The notes under the pieces are model-generated. The model was not told where the DNA came from. It made no database searches and saw only the letters and a program-made list of their open reading frames with translations. Made by a program: the position numbers and the translations under genes. A stretch of DNA of 64,000 nt from Blautia faecicola (GTDB lineage: Bacteria > Bacillota > Clostridia > Lachnospirales > Lachnospiraceae), in assembly GCF_004123145.1 (NCBI RefSeq), contig NZ_SDKC01000001.1:2127501-2191500 (forward strand), read 5' to 3'. Position 1 is the stretch's first letter, and each line of letters starts with the position of its first letter. Positions 49,906 through 59,212 of the stretch are shown one piece after another.

Positions 49906-52002
49906 TTATTTTGCGTCTGCCGGTACGTCTTTGATGCTGAAGCTCATTCTTCCCATCTTGTCTTTACCCATGCAGATTACTTTCACTTCGTCGCCCAGTG
50001 TCAGAACATCTTCTACCCGGTTGATACGCTCTTTGGCGATCTTGGAGATATGAACCATACCTTCTTTTCCAGGAGCGAACTCGATAAACGCACCGAATTC
50101 TTTGATGCTTACTACTTTACCGGTGAAGATCTGACCTTCTTTGTAGTCTGTTACGATGGTCTGGATATAGTGAATTGCTTTATCCATCATCTTCTGTTCG
50201 GTTCCGCAGATAGAAACTGCTCCGTCATCTGTGATATCGATTTTTACACCGGTCTCATCGATGATCGCGTTGATTGTTTTTCCTCTCTGGCCTACAACGT
50301 CACCGATCTTTTCCGGATCGATCTTGATCTGAACGATCTTCGGTGCGTATTCATTCACATGCTCTCTCGGACCTGCGATGCATTTTTCCATAACTTCGGT
50401 CAGGATATATTCTCTTGCCTGTTTTGTCTTTGCAATTGCCTCTTCGATGATCGGACGGGTCAGACCGTGAATCTTGATATCCATCTGGATCGCTGTGATA
50501 CCGTCATGAGTACCTGCTACTTTGAAGTCCATATCGCCGAAGAAGTCTTCGAGTCCCTGGATATCGGTCAGAACGATGTAATCGTCATCGGTCTCACCGG
50601 TTACCAGACCACAGGAGATACCTGCTACCGGTTTCTTGATCGGTACACCTGCTGCCATCAGAGACATGGTAGATGCACAGATACTTGCCTGAGAAGTAGA
50701 TCCGTTGGATTCGAAAGTTTCAGATACGGTACGGATTGCATACGGGAATTCTTCCTCGCTCGGCAGTACCGGAACCAGAGCTTTCTCAGCCAGTGCGCCA
50801 TGACCGATCTCACGACGTCCCGGTCCACGGCTCGGTTTTGTCTCACCTACAGAGTAGGACGGGAAGTTATAGTGATGCATGTAACGTTTTCCGGTCTCGA
50901 ACTCATCCAGTCCATCCAGACGCTGTCCCTCAGACAGAGGTGCCAGAGTGGTGATGGTACAGATCTGTGTCTGTCCTCTTGTAAACATAGCGGAACCATG
51001 AACACGCGGTACGATATCGGTTTCTGCTGCCAGCGGACGGATCTGTGTGATCGCACGGCCATCCGGACGTTTGTGGTCTTTCAGGATCATCTTACGAACG
51101 GTCTTTTTCTGGTACTGGTATACAGCTTCGCCCAGAACAGCCAGCCATTCCTCATTATCTGCAAATGCTCCTTCCAGTTTTGCTGTTACCTGACGGATAT
51201 TTTCTTCTCTTGTCTGTTTGTCATCGGAGAATACGGCAACTTCCATCTCTTCCGGTGTTACGATCTCTTTCATTGCTGCGAACAGTTCTTCCGGAACTGC
51301 ACAGGATTCATAGCTGTGTTTTGCTTTTCCGCAGTCAGCTACGATCTTGTCGATAAATGCAATGATCTCTTTGTTTACTTTATCAGCTTCAAAGATTGCT
51401 TCGATCATCTTAGCTTCCGGAACTTCGTTTGCTCCGGCTTCGATCATGATCACTTTTTCTCTTGTAGAAGCAACGGTCAGTTTCAGATCGGATCTGGAAT
51501 TCTGCTCCAGCGTCGGGTTGATGATCAGCTCGCCGTCGATCATACCAACCTGTGTTGCTGCACACGGTCCGTCAAACGGGATATCGGAGATGCAGGTTGC
51601 GATAGAGGAACCCAGCATTGCTACGACTTCCGGATTACACTGCGGATCTACAGACATTACCATATTGTTCAGGGTAACATCGTTACGGTAATCCTTCGGG
51701 AACAGCGGACGCATCGGACGGTCGATCACACGGGAGGTCAGGATTGCATGCTCGGACGCTTTTCCTTCTCTCTTGTTGAATCCACCCGGAATCTTTCCTA
51801 CTGCATACATTTTTTCTTCATATTCTACACTTAACGGGAAGAAATCGATTCCTTCTCTTGGCTTTTCTGATGCGGTTGCGGTAGAAAGTACAACGGTATC
51901 ACCATAATGCATAAATGCTGCGCCGTTAGCCTGTTTTGCCACACGGTCAATGTCAACTGTCAGTGTTCTTCCTGCCAGTTCCATAGAATAACTTTTGTAC
52001 AT
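49906..52002 (-). CDS. pnp: Polyribonucleotide nucleotidyltransferase (PNPase)
   Basis: 698 residues from ATG 52002 (GGAGAAAATG upstream). Two RNase PH-like domains (GDTVVLSTATASEKPREGIDF, RPDGRAITQIRPL and the catalytic region ASICASTMSLMAAGVPI...GLVTGE), then a KH domain (KIGDVVGQRGKTINAIIDETG) and a C-terminal S1 domain (FTGKVVSIKEFGAFIEFAPGKEG). It degrades RNA 3' to 5' with phosphate and is part of the degradosome with RNase Y. It follows rpsO, the common rpsO-pnp order. A long leader stem-loop precedes it. Confidence 0.97.
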   Translation of the reverse strand: MYKSYSMELAGRTLTVDIDRVAKQANGAAFMHYGDTVVLSTATASEKPREGIDFFPLSVEYEEKMYAVGKIPGGFNKREGKASEHAILTSRVIDRPMRPLFPKDYRNDVTLNNMVMSVDPQCNPEVVAMLGSSIATCISDIPFDGPCAATQVGMIDGELIINPTLEQNSRSDLKLTVASTREKVIMIEAGANEVPEAKMIEAIFEADKVNKEIIAFIDKIVADCGKAKHSYESCAVPEELFAAMKEIVTPEEMEVAVFSDDKQTREENIRQVTAKLEGAFADNEEWLAVLGEAVYQYQKKTVRKMILKDHKRPDGRAITQIRPLAAETDIVPRVHGSAMFTRGQTQICTITTLAPLSEGQRLDGLDEFETGKRYMHHYNFPSYSVGETKPSRGPGRREIGHGALAEKALVPVLPSEEEFPYAIRTVSETFESNGSTSQASICASTMSLMAAGVPIKKPVAGISCGLVTGETDDDYIVLTDIQGLEDFFGDMDFKVAGTHDGITAIQMDIKIHGLTRPIIEEAIAKTKQAREYILTEVMEKCIAGPREHVNEYAPKIVQIKIDPEKIGDVVGQRGKTINAIIDETGVKIDITDDGAVSICGTEQKMMDKAIHYIQTIVTDYKEGQIFTGKVVSIKEFGAFIEFAPGKEGMVHISKIAKERINRVEDVLTLGDEVKVICMGKDKMGRMSFSIKDVPADAK

Positions 52003-52063
52003 ACATTTTCTCCTTTTTCTGCCCTCTCCGGGCGATTTTTGCCGGCGGATATGCTCCGAAACA

Positions 52064-52109
52064 ACTGAAAAACACACTCTCTTTTCATTCCGACAATGTG
52101 CTTTTCAGT
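52064..52109 (-). promoter_or_regulatory. Leader stem-loop of pnp
   Basis: ACTGAAAAGCACA (52097-52109 on the minus strand) and TGTGTTTTTCAGT (52064-52076) form a 13-bp stem with one G-T pair and a ~20-base loop, ~60 bases before the start codon. In enterobacteria a pnp leader stem cut by RNase III gives autoregulation; a similar role here is inference. Confidence 0.5.
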
Positions 52110-52162
52110 GGTCTCGGCCGTCCTCTCCGGCGTCTTACAGGTACATTTTGCACTGTATAAGA

Positions 52163-52192
52163 TAAAAGGGATGGAAGAATACCTTCCACCCC
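52163..52192 (-). terminator. Terminator of rpsO
   Basis: GGGGTGGAAG and CTTCCATCCC on the minus strand pair over 10 bases (one G-T) around GTATT, followed by TTTTATC. It lies ~30 bases after the rpsO stop codon; read-through into pnp is possible. Confidence 0.75.
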
Positions 52193-52220
52193 TCGCCATT
52201 CTTATCTCTGTGCAGTTGAA

Positions 52221-52487
52221 TTACTTTCTGATTCCTAATTTTTCGATCAGTGCACGATATCTTTCGATATCTGTTTTCTTCAGGTAATCCAGCAGACCTC
52301 TTCTCTGACCTACCATTTTCAGCAGACCTCTTCTGGAATGATGATCTTTGTGATGTGTTTTCAGATGCTCTGTCAGCTCCTGGATTCTTGCTGTCAGTAC
52401 AGCTACCTGTACTTCCGGTGAACCTGTGTCGCCTTCTGTTCTTGCGTATTCAGCCATAATAGCCTGTTTCTTTTCTTTAGAAATCAT
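52221..52487 (-). CDS. rpsO: Ribosomal protein S15
   Basis: 88 residues, the standard length. [28 protein letters not shown] spans the start; [19 protein letters not shown] and KRR-type [13 protein letters not shown] are the rRNA-binding signature. It binds 16S rRNA (h22) early in 30S assembly. AGGAGG precedes the ATG. Its promoter overlaps the 3' end of ribF, and a TCGGAGTGTCCGA hairpin lies in the leader, where S15 often regulates itself. Confidence 0.97.
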   Translation of the reverse strand: MISKEKKQAIMAEYARTEGDTGSPEVQVAVLTARIQELTEHLKTHHKDHHSRRGLLKMVGQRRGLLDYLKKTDIERYRALIEKLGIRK

Positions 52488-52576
52488 TTTGTTTTCCTCC
52501 TATTTTTTCAATCGCCACATATTAAGAAATGGTCGGAGTGTCCGATATCTGAATATGGGCTAACTCATACTTGGAC

Positions 52577-52605
52577 AGTATACCATATGCTCTCAGGAAT
52601 GTAAA
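52577..52605 (-). promoter_or_regulatory. Promoter of rpsO
   Basis: TTTACA (52600-52605), 17 bases, TATACT (52577-52582) on the minus strand. The -35 box lies within the last codons of ribF. Confidence 0.6.
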
Positions 52606-53525
52606 CCTCTTTTTTGAAAATATTGCTTTCCTGCATTGGCATCTCTCTGGATCTGTGCTTTCAGTTCTTCCACCGAATCAAACTTGCACTCCGGACGCAC
52701 GAAATGATAGAATTCCACCCATGCTTCCTCCCCGTACAGATCTTCGTCGCAGTCGAACAGATAGGTCTCGACACCTGCAAACGGCACTTCCACGGTAGGT
52801 TTCACACCGACATTGGAGATTCCGTAGAATGTTTTCCCTTTGATAAACGTTTTCGACGCATAGACTCCGAACGGCGGAAGCAGTTTTCCGTCCTCCGGTA
52901 CCTGATTGATCGTCGGAAGTCCCCATGTCCGTCCGAGCTGTCTTCCGTGTACAACCTCACCCAGCACAAAATACCGGTATCCCAGAAGATCATTGACTTT
53001 CTCGATATTTCCTTCCTGAAGCACTTCGCGGATCCAGGTGCTGCTGACCGGTCGTTCTTCTCTGGTCTCTTTACTTAAGATCTCCACTTCATATCCATAT
53101 CGGGTTCCCAGCTCCTGTAACAGCTGCGGAGTTCCCTTTCTTTCATATCCGAAGTGAAAATCCGGTCCGACCACCACATACGCGGCGCGCAGCTGTTTTA
53201 CCAGGATTTCCCTGATAAAATCCTCCGGCTCCATCTGTATGATCTCCGGAATGAACGGACACTCCACCAGGCAGTCTACGCCACGGCGTTCCAGAAGAAT
53301 CCTGCGCTCTTCGTTCGTAAGGATCGTCCGTTTGATCCTGGTTCCCAGTTTTACAAGAGGGGAGACATCAAAGGTAAATACCACTGTCTCATACCCTTCT
53401 TTGCCGATCTCCATCACCCGGTTGATCAGTTTGCTGTGTCCGGTATGGACGCCGTCAAACTTTCCGAGTGTCACCACGCTTCGTTTATCCAGTTGAAAAT
53501 CCAGATTCTTTGTAATATATTTCAT
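52593..53525 (-). CDS. ribF: Bifunctional riboflavin kinase / FMN adenylyltransferase
   Basis: 310 residues from ATG 53525 (GGAAAG upstream); ATG 53555 and 53537 are longer options. The N-terminal FAD synthetase domain has VTLGKFDGVHTGHSKLI and VVGPDFHFGYERKGT; the C-terminal riboflavin kinase domain has VVHGRQLGRTWGLPTINQ and ISNVGVKPTV. It makes FMN and FAD in the cytoplasm. It is the last gene of the rimP-nusA-infB operon, after truB, as in many Firmicutes. Confidence 0.94.
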   Translation of the reverse strand: MKYITKNLDFQLDKRSVVTLGKFDGVHTGHSKLINRVMEIGKEGYETVVFTFDVSPLVKLGTRIKRTILTNEERRILLERRGVDCLVECPFIPEIIQMEPEDFIREILVKQLRAAYVVVGPDFHFGYERKGTPQLLQELGTRYGYEVEILSKETREERPVSSTWIREVLQEGNIEKVNDLLGYRYFVLGEVVHGRQLGRTWGLPTINQVPEDGKLLPPFGVYASKTFIKGKTFYGISNVGVKPTVEVPFAGVETYLFDCDEDLYGEEAWVEFYHFVRPECKFDSVEELKAQIQRDANAGKQYFQKRGLHS

Positions 53526-53572
53526 GTCTCTTTCCATTCTTCTCTTTGTATACAATACATCCAGTTTTCCGT

Positions 53573-54475
53573 TTAATTTTCTTTCCGGTAAAACATTTTC
53601 ACCGGTACCAGCTGGTCTGTCTTCTTCTCAAACAGCCCGATAAAGGTATCTTCGCTGTCGTAAACCCGGACATAACCGCTTTCTGCCTCCGGTTCTTCCT
53701 GTAACAGTTCCGAAAAGAGCCGGTTGCCGTTATGCACCAGCAGATCGCCCTGCGTAGTCGTCTTTGCCGTCGGATACTGGTCAAATATCCGGTCAACCGG
53801 AAAGATCAGGCTGTCGACCGTTCCCTCTTCCATGGCTTTCTGCACTTCATCGAGTTTTACCGCATCTTCCAGTGCAAACCGTTCCACTCTGGTACGCAGA
53901 AGTTCTTCCATGCAGCCGCCACAGCCCAGTTTTTCCCCGATATCGTTGCAAAGAGTCCGGATATATGTTCCCTTGGAACACTGCACCCGGATCTTTACTT
54001 TCGGAAGTTCCATCCACAGAACCTCAATTTTATGAAAGGTAACCGGTCTGGCTTTTCGTTCCACGACTTTTCCTTCCCGTGCCAGTTCGTATAATTTCTT
54101 TCCGTTGACTTTCAGCGCAGAATACATCGGCGGAACCTGCATCTGTTCTCCCTGAAACGAAAGAATGCAGGTGCGGACTTCTTTTTCCGACACCTGCACT
54201 GATGACTCCTGCAAGACATTTCCTTCCATGTCCTGGGTATCGGTGGTGATTCCCAACCGAAGCACTGCCTCGTATTCCTTATCATGATCTGCCAGCAGAT
54301 CGCACAGTTTGGTTCCTTTTCCAAGGCAGACCGGCAGGACACCCTGTGCCTGTGGATCCAGGGTTCCCGTATGACCGATCTTTTTTTGTTTTAAGATTCC
54401 ACGAAGCTTCGCCACCACATCATGGGAAGTGTAGCCTGCTTCTTTGTATATGTTGATTACACCGCTTCTTTCCAT
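53573..54475 (-). CDS. truB: tRNA pseudouridine(55) synthase
   Basis: 300 residues. The N-terminal VINIYKEAGYTSHDVVAKLR and the catalytic Asp motif KIGHTGTLDPQAQGVLPVCLG are clear; CSKGTYIRTLCNDIGEKLG is motif III, and a PUA-like C-terminal part follows. It makes pseudouridine 55 in the T-loop of tRNA. It starts four bases after the nrnA stop codon, so translation is likely coupled. Confidence 0.96.
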   Translation of the reverse strand: MERSGVINIYKEAGYTSHDVVAKLRGILKQKKIGHTGTLDPQAQGVLPVCLGKGTKLCDLLADHDKEYEAVLRLGITTDTQDMEGNVLQESSVQVSEKEVRTCILSFQGEQMQVPPMYSALKVNGKKLYELAREGKVVERKARPVTFHKIEVLWMELPKVKIRVQCSKGTYIRTLCNDIGEKLGCGGCMEELLRTRVERFALEDAVKLDEVQKAMEEGTVDSLIFPVDRIFDQYPTAKTTTQGDLLVHNGNRLFSELLQEEPEAESGYVRVYDSEDTFIGLFEKKTDQLVPVKMFYRKEN

Positions 54476-54479
54476 CTGT

Positions 54480-55442
54480 TTACTCCTGCAGCTGTCTTTC
54501 TATATCCAGTGTCAGACTGTTTACCACATCGAACACGGATCCCTGCATCGTACATCCGGCCGCTTTCACGTGACCGCCGCCTCCGAAATAAGAAGCTACT
54601 CTCGCCACATCTACTTTGCCGTTGGAACGCATGCTGACTTTGTATTCCTGCACACCAATCTCATATAAGAAGATCGCAACTTCCACGCCACGGGTGTTCT
54701 GCAGCTGGTTGACGATACCATCCATGTCTTTCGGTGTCACACCGTAAAAATCCATGTCTTTCTGTCTCACATAACCCACGATACACCGCTGATTCAGAAG
54801 CATGATGCTCTCCATGATCGTCCGGCCCATGATCTGGTTCTGCGCGTAGGATTTGGTGTAGAAAGAATCTTTGATGATGCTGGTAAAATCAATGCCTTTT
54901 GCCATCAGCTGTCCGGCAATCTCCATCGTTCGGGTTCCGGTGCAGCTGTACTGGAACACACCGGTATCATGAACAATTCCGGTATACAGTGCTTCCGCAC
55001 AGGCTTTGTTGATCTTTTCCGGCTCCAGCAGTTCATAGAGCACTTCACAGGTAGAACTTGCATCCGGAACGATCTGATTCTTCTGCGCAAGTCCTTTGTT
55101 TGTGATGTGATGATCGATGCACGCAGTCATCTTCGCCGTCTCCAGTGCCCGACCGGCAACGCCGATCCGATCTATACTGCTGACATCAAAGCCCAGGAAC
55201 AGGTCGTACGCTTTGTCCTCCCACTCCTGTTTTGCCTTGTCGATATCCTGAATAAAATGAAAGACTTCCGGCACTTCTTCCAGATAGACATCTGCCTGGA
55301 TCTGCGGATAATTTTCTTTCAGGTACAGATACATTCCCATGCAGGAACCCACACAGTCACCGTCCGGTCTTACATGACCGGCGATGGCTGCTGTGGTTAC
55401 GCCCTCAAGTACAGACGCAATATTATTTATCATCTTCTTCAT
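54480..55442 (-). CDS. nrnA: DHH-family oligoribonuclease / pAp phosphatase (NrnA-like)
   Basis: 320 residues. The DHH motifs are present: GHVRPDGDCVGS, FDVSSIDR, IDHHITNKG and the DHHA1 C-terminal FGGGGHVKAAG. Family members degrade short RNA oligomers and remove the 3'-phosphate of pAp. Its start overlaps rbfA by 20 bases; ATG 55433 (MINNIAS), with AGGG nine bases upstream, is an equally good start. The rbfA-nrnA-truB order is typical of Firmicutes. Confidence 0.93.
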   Translation of the reverse strand: MKKMINNIASVLEGVTTAAIAGHVRPDGDCVGSCMGMYLYLKENYPQIQADVYLEEVPEVFHFIQDIDKAKQEWEDKAYDLFLGFDVSSIDRIGVAGRALETAKMTACIDHHITNKGLAQKNQIVPDASSTCEVLYELLEPEKINKACAEALYTGIVHDTGVFQYSCTGTRTMEIAGQLMAKGIDFTSIIKDSFYTKSYAQNQIMGRTIMESIMLLNQRCIVGYVRQKDMDFYGVTPKDMDGIVNQLQNTRGVEVAIFLYEIGVQEYKVSMRSNGKVDVARVASYFGGGGHVKAAGCTMQGSVFDVVNSLTLDIERQLQE

Positions 55443-55806
55443 CCCTTTCCGGGGTTTCTTTGTTTACCTCGTCAATTAATCTGGACATGTGTACGCCGTA
55501 TTCAATCGACTGATCCAGTACGAACTGAATCTCCGGGGTATTGCGAAGGTTCAGACGTTTTGCCAGCTGGCGGCGTACATATCCTTCTGCACTGCGAAGA
55601 CCGGCGATGGTATCTTTCTTTTCCTCATCGGAACCCATCACGCTGATGTAAGCCTTGCAGGTTTTCAGATCCGGTGCCACTTCCACGGAAGTGACGGATG
55701 TCATCATATGAATCCGTGGATCTTTGATCTCCTGGCGGATGATGAGGCTTAATTCCTTCATCACTTCGCCGTTGATCCTTGTATTTTTAATGCTGTTTTT
55801 TCTCAT
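55423..55806 (-). CDS. rbfA: Ribosome-binding factor A
   Basis: 127 residues. Conserved stretches are RINGEVMKELSLIIRQEIKDPRI, VTSVEVAPDLKTCKAYISVMG and RNTPEIQFVLDQSIEYG, forming the KH-like fold. RbfA binds the 30S subunit and helps late 16S rRNA maturation. The C-terminal tail is acidic. GAGGTG precedes the ATG, and the gene overlaps nrnA. Confidence 0.95.
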   Translation of the reverse strand: MRKNSIKNTRINGEVMKELSLIIRQEIKDPRIHMMTSVTSVEVAPDLKTCKAYISVMGSDEEKKDTIAGLRSAEGYVRRQLAKRLNLRNTPEIQFVLDQSIEYGVHMSRLIDEVNKETPERDEEDDK

Positions 55807-55836
55807 TTTCTATCACCTCAATCCGGTATGCAAAGC

Positions 55837-58569
55837 CTATCTCGGTACTTCTACCATGATATACGCTTCTACCTGATCCAGTTCCTGGATATCGTTGAAT
55901 CCTTCGAATACCAGACCACATTCATAACCGGCTTTTACTTCTTTTACATCATCTTTGAATCGTTTCAGAGATGCCAGAGGTCCTTCGAATATCTGTTTTC
56001 CTTCTCTGGAGATTCTTACGGTGCAGCCTCTCTGGAAGACACCATCCAGAACGTAGCTTCCGGCGATATTGCCGACACCGGATGCCTTGAAGATCTGACG
56101 AACTTCTGCATGACCGATCACTTTCTCTTCGAAGACAGGATCCAGCATACCCTTCATGGCAGCTTCCACATCTTCGATTGCCTGATAGATGACACGGTAC
56201 AGACGCAGGTCTACGCCTTCCTGCTCTGCGGTTGCTTTTGCGGTTGCGTCCGGACGAACGTTGAAACCGATGATGATCGCGTTGGATGCGGAAGCCAGAG
56301 TTACGTCGGATTCGTTGATCGCACCTACACCACCATGGATGATCTTAACGACAACTTCATCGTTGGACAGTTTCACCAGACTCTGTTTTACGGCTTCTAC
56401 AGATCCCTGTACATCGGCTTTTACAATGATGTTCAGTTCTTTCAGGTTACCTTCCTGAATCTGGTTGAACAGATCATCCAGAGACATCTTCGCTTTCGTC
56501 TCTTCCAGCAAACGGTTTTTATTTTCAGAAATAAAGGTTGCTGCAAAGTTCTTTGCTTCTTTATCATTTTCGGTAGCTACCAGAACTTCACCGGCATTCG
56601 GTACATCAGACAGACCAAGGATCTCTACCGGAGTAGACGGACCTGCCGTTTTGACACGGCGTCCCTTGTCGTCCATCATCGCACGGACTTTACCTGAGGA
56701 AGCTCCTGCTGCGATGAAGTCACCGACATGCAGGGTACCTTTCTGTACCAGAATGGTAGCAACAGGGCCTTTTCCTTTATCAAGCTGTGCCTCAATAACC
56801 AGACCACGTGCTTTTCTGTTCGGGTTTGCTTTCAGTTCACATACTTCGGAAGTCAGCAGGATCATTTCCAGCAGGTCTTCGATACCCTCATGTGTCTTTG
56901 CAGATACCGGAACGAAGATGGTGCTTCCGCCCCAGTCTTCCGGGATCAGCTCGTACTCGGAAAGTTCCTGTTTTACTCTCTCGATGTTGGCACTCGGTTT
57001 ATCTACCTTGTTGATCGCAACGATGATCTCAACACCTGCTGCTTTTGCATGGTTGATCGCTTCTACAGTCTGCGGCATCACACCGTCGTCCGCTGCAACT
57101 ACCAGAACGGCGATATCAGTGGAGTTTGCTCCACGCATACGCATTGCGGTAAATGCTTCGTGACCCGGAGTATCCAGGAATGTGATCTTCTGACCTTTGA
57201 TGGATACCACATACGCACCGATGTGCTGTGTGATACCACCTGCCTCACGGTCGGTTACATTGGTCTTACGGATCGCATCCAGCAGGGAAGTTTTTCCGTG
57301 GTCAACGTGTCCCATAACGCAGACAACCGGCGGTCTCGGAACGAGATCTTTCGGATCTTCCTCTTCCTCTTTTAACAGTTCTTCGATCACATCGACTTTT
57401 TCTTCCTGTTCTGCGATGATATCGTAGCCCAGTGCGATCTCCTGTGCTTTTTCAAAATCGATCTCATGGTTTACGGTAACCATGGTTCCTTCCATGAACA
57501 GTTTCTTAACGATCACTGCAGGCTGCATTTTCATCTTTTCAGCCAGCTCGCGGATGGTCATTTTCTCCGGAAGTGTGATCTCTTTGACTACTTCTTTCTT
57601 TTCTTCCTTCGGCTGCGGACGGGTAGGTTTCTGCAGTGCCTTCGGCAGTCTGCTCTTCTGGAAACGACCCTGGTTCGGACGGTTTCCTCCCTGTCCGTTT
57701 CTTCTGTCCTGCGTCTTTTTCTCTTCTCTCTCGCGCTCTTTTTCTTTATCTTTTTCTTTGTTCTTTACGTCTCTGACCGGTTTTCTTGCCAGTCCCAGAT
57801 CCATGCTGTCCATAGCCGGTCTGGAATCTCTGCGGTCATTTCTGCGTCCGTTGTTTTCTCTTCCGTCGCGGTCTCTGTTGTCACGGTTCATACCGTTTCT
57901 GTTGTTGTCAAAACGACGTCCGCCCTGGTTATCTCTGTTCTGTCCGTCTCTGTTGCCATCGAAACGGCGGTTTCCGTTTCCACCGTCCTGACGGTTATTC
58001 TGTCCCTGATAACGGTTATTATTCTGACCGTTTCTGTTGTCGAAGCGGCGTCCGCCCTGATTGTCTCTGTTCTGACCATCGCGGTTCTGTCCGTCTCTTC
58101 TTCCCTGACCATTGAATCTTCTCTCCTGACCGTCTCTGTTCTGTCCGTCACGGTTCTGATTGTCTCTTCTTCCGTTGAATCTTCTCTCCTGACCGTCTCT
58201 GTTCTGTCCATCACGGTTCTGTCCACCACGGTTTCCTTCGCCGTTTCCTCTTGCCGGTCTGTCCTGTCCGTTTTTGTCAGACTGCGGTTTGTTTCTTCTG
58301 AAATTCTTGCCTTCCTGTGTCTGCGCGTTCTGCGGACGGAATACCTGAATCAGATTGGATTTCTTTTTCGGGCGGTCTGTATTTTCTTTCTTCTCTTCTT
58401 TTCCTTCTTTTTTCCCGGCAAATGCATCCCGGACCATTTTTTCATCTTTTTCTTCCAATGTACTCATATGACTCTTAACTTCTACCTTTTTCTCCTTTAA
58501 AAATTCAATAACTTCTTTGTTTGTTTTATTTAATTCCTGTGCAATTTCATAGACTCTTGTTTTTGGCAT
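55837..58569 (-). CDS. infB: Translation initiation factor IF-2 with a long Asn/Arg/Asp/Gly repeat region
   Basis: 910 residues from ATG 58569; an extension to 58599 is not supported by context. An IF2-N module ([20 protein letters not shown]) begins the protein, and residues ~113-250 are a low-complexity region of repeated NRDGQ, GRRFDN and QERRFNG units. A second IF2-N ([20 protein letters not shown]) is followed by the GTPase domain: G1 GHVDHGKT at ~420, G3 DTPGHEAF, G4 NKVD. Domains II-IV bind fMet-tRNA. The factor brings initiator tRNA to the 30S subunit. The repeats are unusually long and RGG-like. Confidence 0.96.
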   Translation of the reverse strand: MPKTRVYEIAQELNKTNKEVIEFLKEKKVEVKSHMSTLEEKDEKMVRDAFAGKKEGKEEKKENTDRPKKKSNLIQVFRPQNAQTQEGKNFRRNKPQSDKNGQDRPARGNGEGNRGGQNRDGQNRDGQERRFNGRRDNQNRDGQNRDGQERRFNGQGRRDGQNRDGQNRDNQGGRRFDNRNGQNNNRYQGQNNRQDGGNGNRRFDGNRDGQNRDNQGGRRFDNNRNGMNRDNRDRDGRENNGRRNDRRDSRPAMDSMDLGLARKPVRDVKNKEKDKEKEREREEKKTQDRRNGQGGNRPNQGRFQKSRLPKALQKPTRPQPKEEKKEVVKEITLPEKMTIRELAEKMKMQPAVIVKKLFMEGTMVTVNHEIDFEKAQEIALGYDIIAEQEEKVDVIEELLKEEEEDPKDLVPRPPVVCVMGHVDHGKTSLLDAIRKTNVTDREAGGITQHIGAYVVSIKGQKITFLDTPGHEAFTAMRMRGANSTDIAVLVVAADDGVMPQTVEAINHAKAAGVEIIVAINKVDKPSANIERVKQELSEYELIPEDWGGSTIFVPVSAKTHEGIEDLLEMILLTSEVCELKANPNRKARGLVIEAQLDKGKGPVATILVQKGTLHVGDFIAAGASSGKVRAMMDDKGRRVKTAGPSTPVEILGLSDVPNAGEVLVATENDKEAKNFAATFISENKNRLLEETKAKMSLDDLFNQIQEGNLKELNIIVKADVQGSVEAVKQSLVKLSNDEVVVKIIHGGVGAINESDVTLASASNAIIIGFNVRPDATAKATAEQEGVDLRLYRVIYQAIEDVEAAMKGMLDPVFEEKVIGHAEVRQIFKASGVGNIAGSYVLDGVFQRGCTVRISREGKQIFEGPLASLKRFKDDVKEVKAGYECGLVFEGFNDIQELDQVEAYIMVEVPR
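57820..58233 (-). repeat. Tandem NRDGQ-type repeats within infB
   Basis: DNA coding for IF-2 residues ~113-250 consists of degenerate copies of AACCGTGACGGACAG-like 15-base units, interrupted by longer units coding for QERRFNG and QGGRRFDN. At least nine NRDGQ or NRDNQ units are seen. Such tracts expand and contract by slippage. Confidence 0.85.
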
Positions 58570-58608
58570 TCTACCACCAACCTTTCTGTTCCATGCCAAG
58601 AAATGTAA

Positions 58609-58917
58609 CTATTCAGATTTCAGCTGTTTTTCCATCGCTGCCGCCAGGTTTTCATCGGTTACTGCCAGAGACGCACGGAATTCTTTTCCCATGGCTCTTC
58701 CCAGTTCCTCTTTCCCTCCGAAATCATAGCACGGCACTTCATAATAGGTGCACATGTTATGAAATTTCTTTTTGGTATTGTCCGACGCTTCCGCCGAGAC
58801 GATGACCAGCCAGGCTTTTCCTGTCTTTACCGCTTTTTCTGTTGAAAACTCTCCGCTGACAATCTTACCTGCCTTGGTGGAAAGTCCGATCAGTGATAGT
58901 ACTTTATTACAATTCAA
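58609..58917 (-). CDS. ylxQ: L7Ae-family RNA-binding protein YlxQ
   Basis: 102 residues. VLSLIGLSTKAGKIVSGEFSTEKAVKTGKAWLVIVSAEAS is the L7Ae/L30e/Gadd45 fold, which binds kink-turn RNA; the C-terminal VTDENLAAAMEKQL is typical. It overlaps rnpM by 11 bases. The start appears to be TTG (58917), an unusual codon that shares bases with the rnpM stop region; no better in-frame start exists before the conserved core. It lies between rnpM and infB as in most Firmicutes. Confidence 0.88.
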   Translation of the reverse strand: MNCNKVLSLIGLSTKAGKIVSGEFSTEKAVKTGKAWLVIVSAEASDNTKKKFHNMCTYYEVPCYDFGGKEELGRAMGKEFRASLAVTDENLAAAMEKQLKSE

Positions 58918-59182
58918 TCGTATCCAGCTCCCTTTCCAGGTTCTCGTAGACCTCCTGAGGAATCTGCATCTTCAGGGAACGCTCCAGCCCTTTGTTCTTG
59001 ATGGCTTTGTGCAGACATTCCTTCGAAAAACAAACATATGCGCCGCGGCCGTTCTTTCTCCCGGTCACATCCAGTGTGATCTCACCTTCCGGTGTCTTCA
59101 GTACACGCATCATTTCTTTCTTGTTTTTCATCTCATTACATCCGATACATTTCCGCAGCGGTACCTTTTTTATATTTCCCAT
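58907..59182 (-). CDS. rnpM: RNA-binding protein YlxR/RnpM (RNase P modulator)
   Basis: 91 residues from ATG 59182 (GAGG nine bases upstream); GTG 59197 is possible. The DUF448 core is complete: PLRKCIGCNEMKNKKEMMRVL, GRKNGRGAYVC and the final helix. The protein binds the RNase P RNA and modulates its activity in Bacillus. It lies between nusA and ylxQ. The two cysteines CIGC are conserved but the fold does not need a metal. Confidence 0.93.
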   Translation of the reverse strand: MGNIKKVPLRKCIGCNEMKNKKEMMRVLKTPEGEITLDVTGRKNGRGAYVCFSKECLHKAIKNKGLERSLKMQIPQEVYENLERELDTIEL

Positions 59183-59212
59183 AGCTATCCGCCTCACTGT
59201 TTCTTTCGGGTC

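Noticed and set aside
49585-51834. A 749-codon open frame on the plus strand opposite pnp
   Set aside because: It is antisense to a certain pnp gene, begins inside the palindromic element, has an unnatural Cys/Phe/Arg-rich composition and no ribosome site; it exists because the opposite frame of pnp lacks stops.
57820-58233. Regularly spaced repeats resembling a CRISPR array
   Set aside because: Units are 15-21 bases, lack unique spacers, stay in frame within infB and code for NRDGQ-type peptide repeats; no cas gene is near.
57466-58500. A 344-codon plus-strand frame opposite infB
   Set aside because: Its Ser/Val repeats are the reverse reading of the NRDGQ repeats; there is no independent support.
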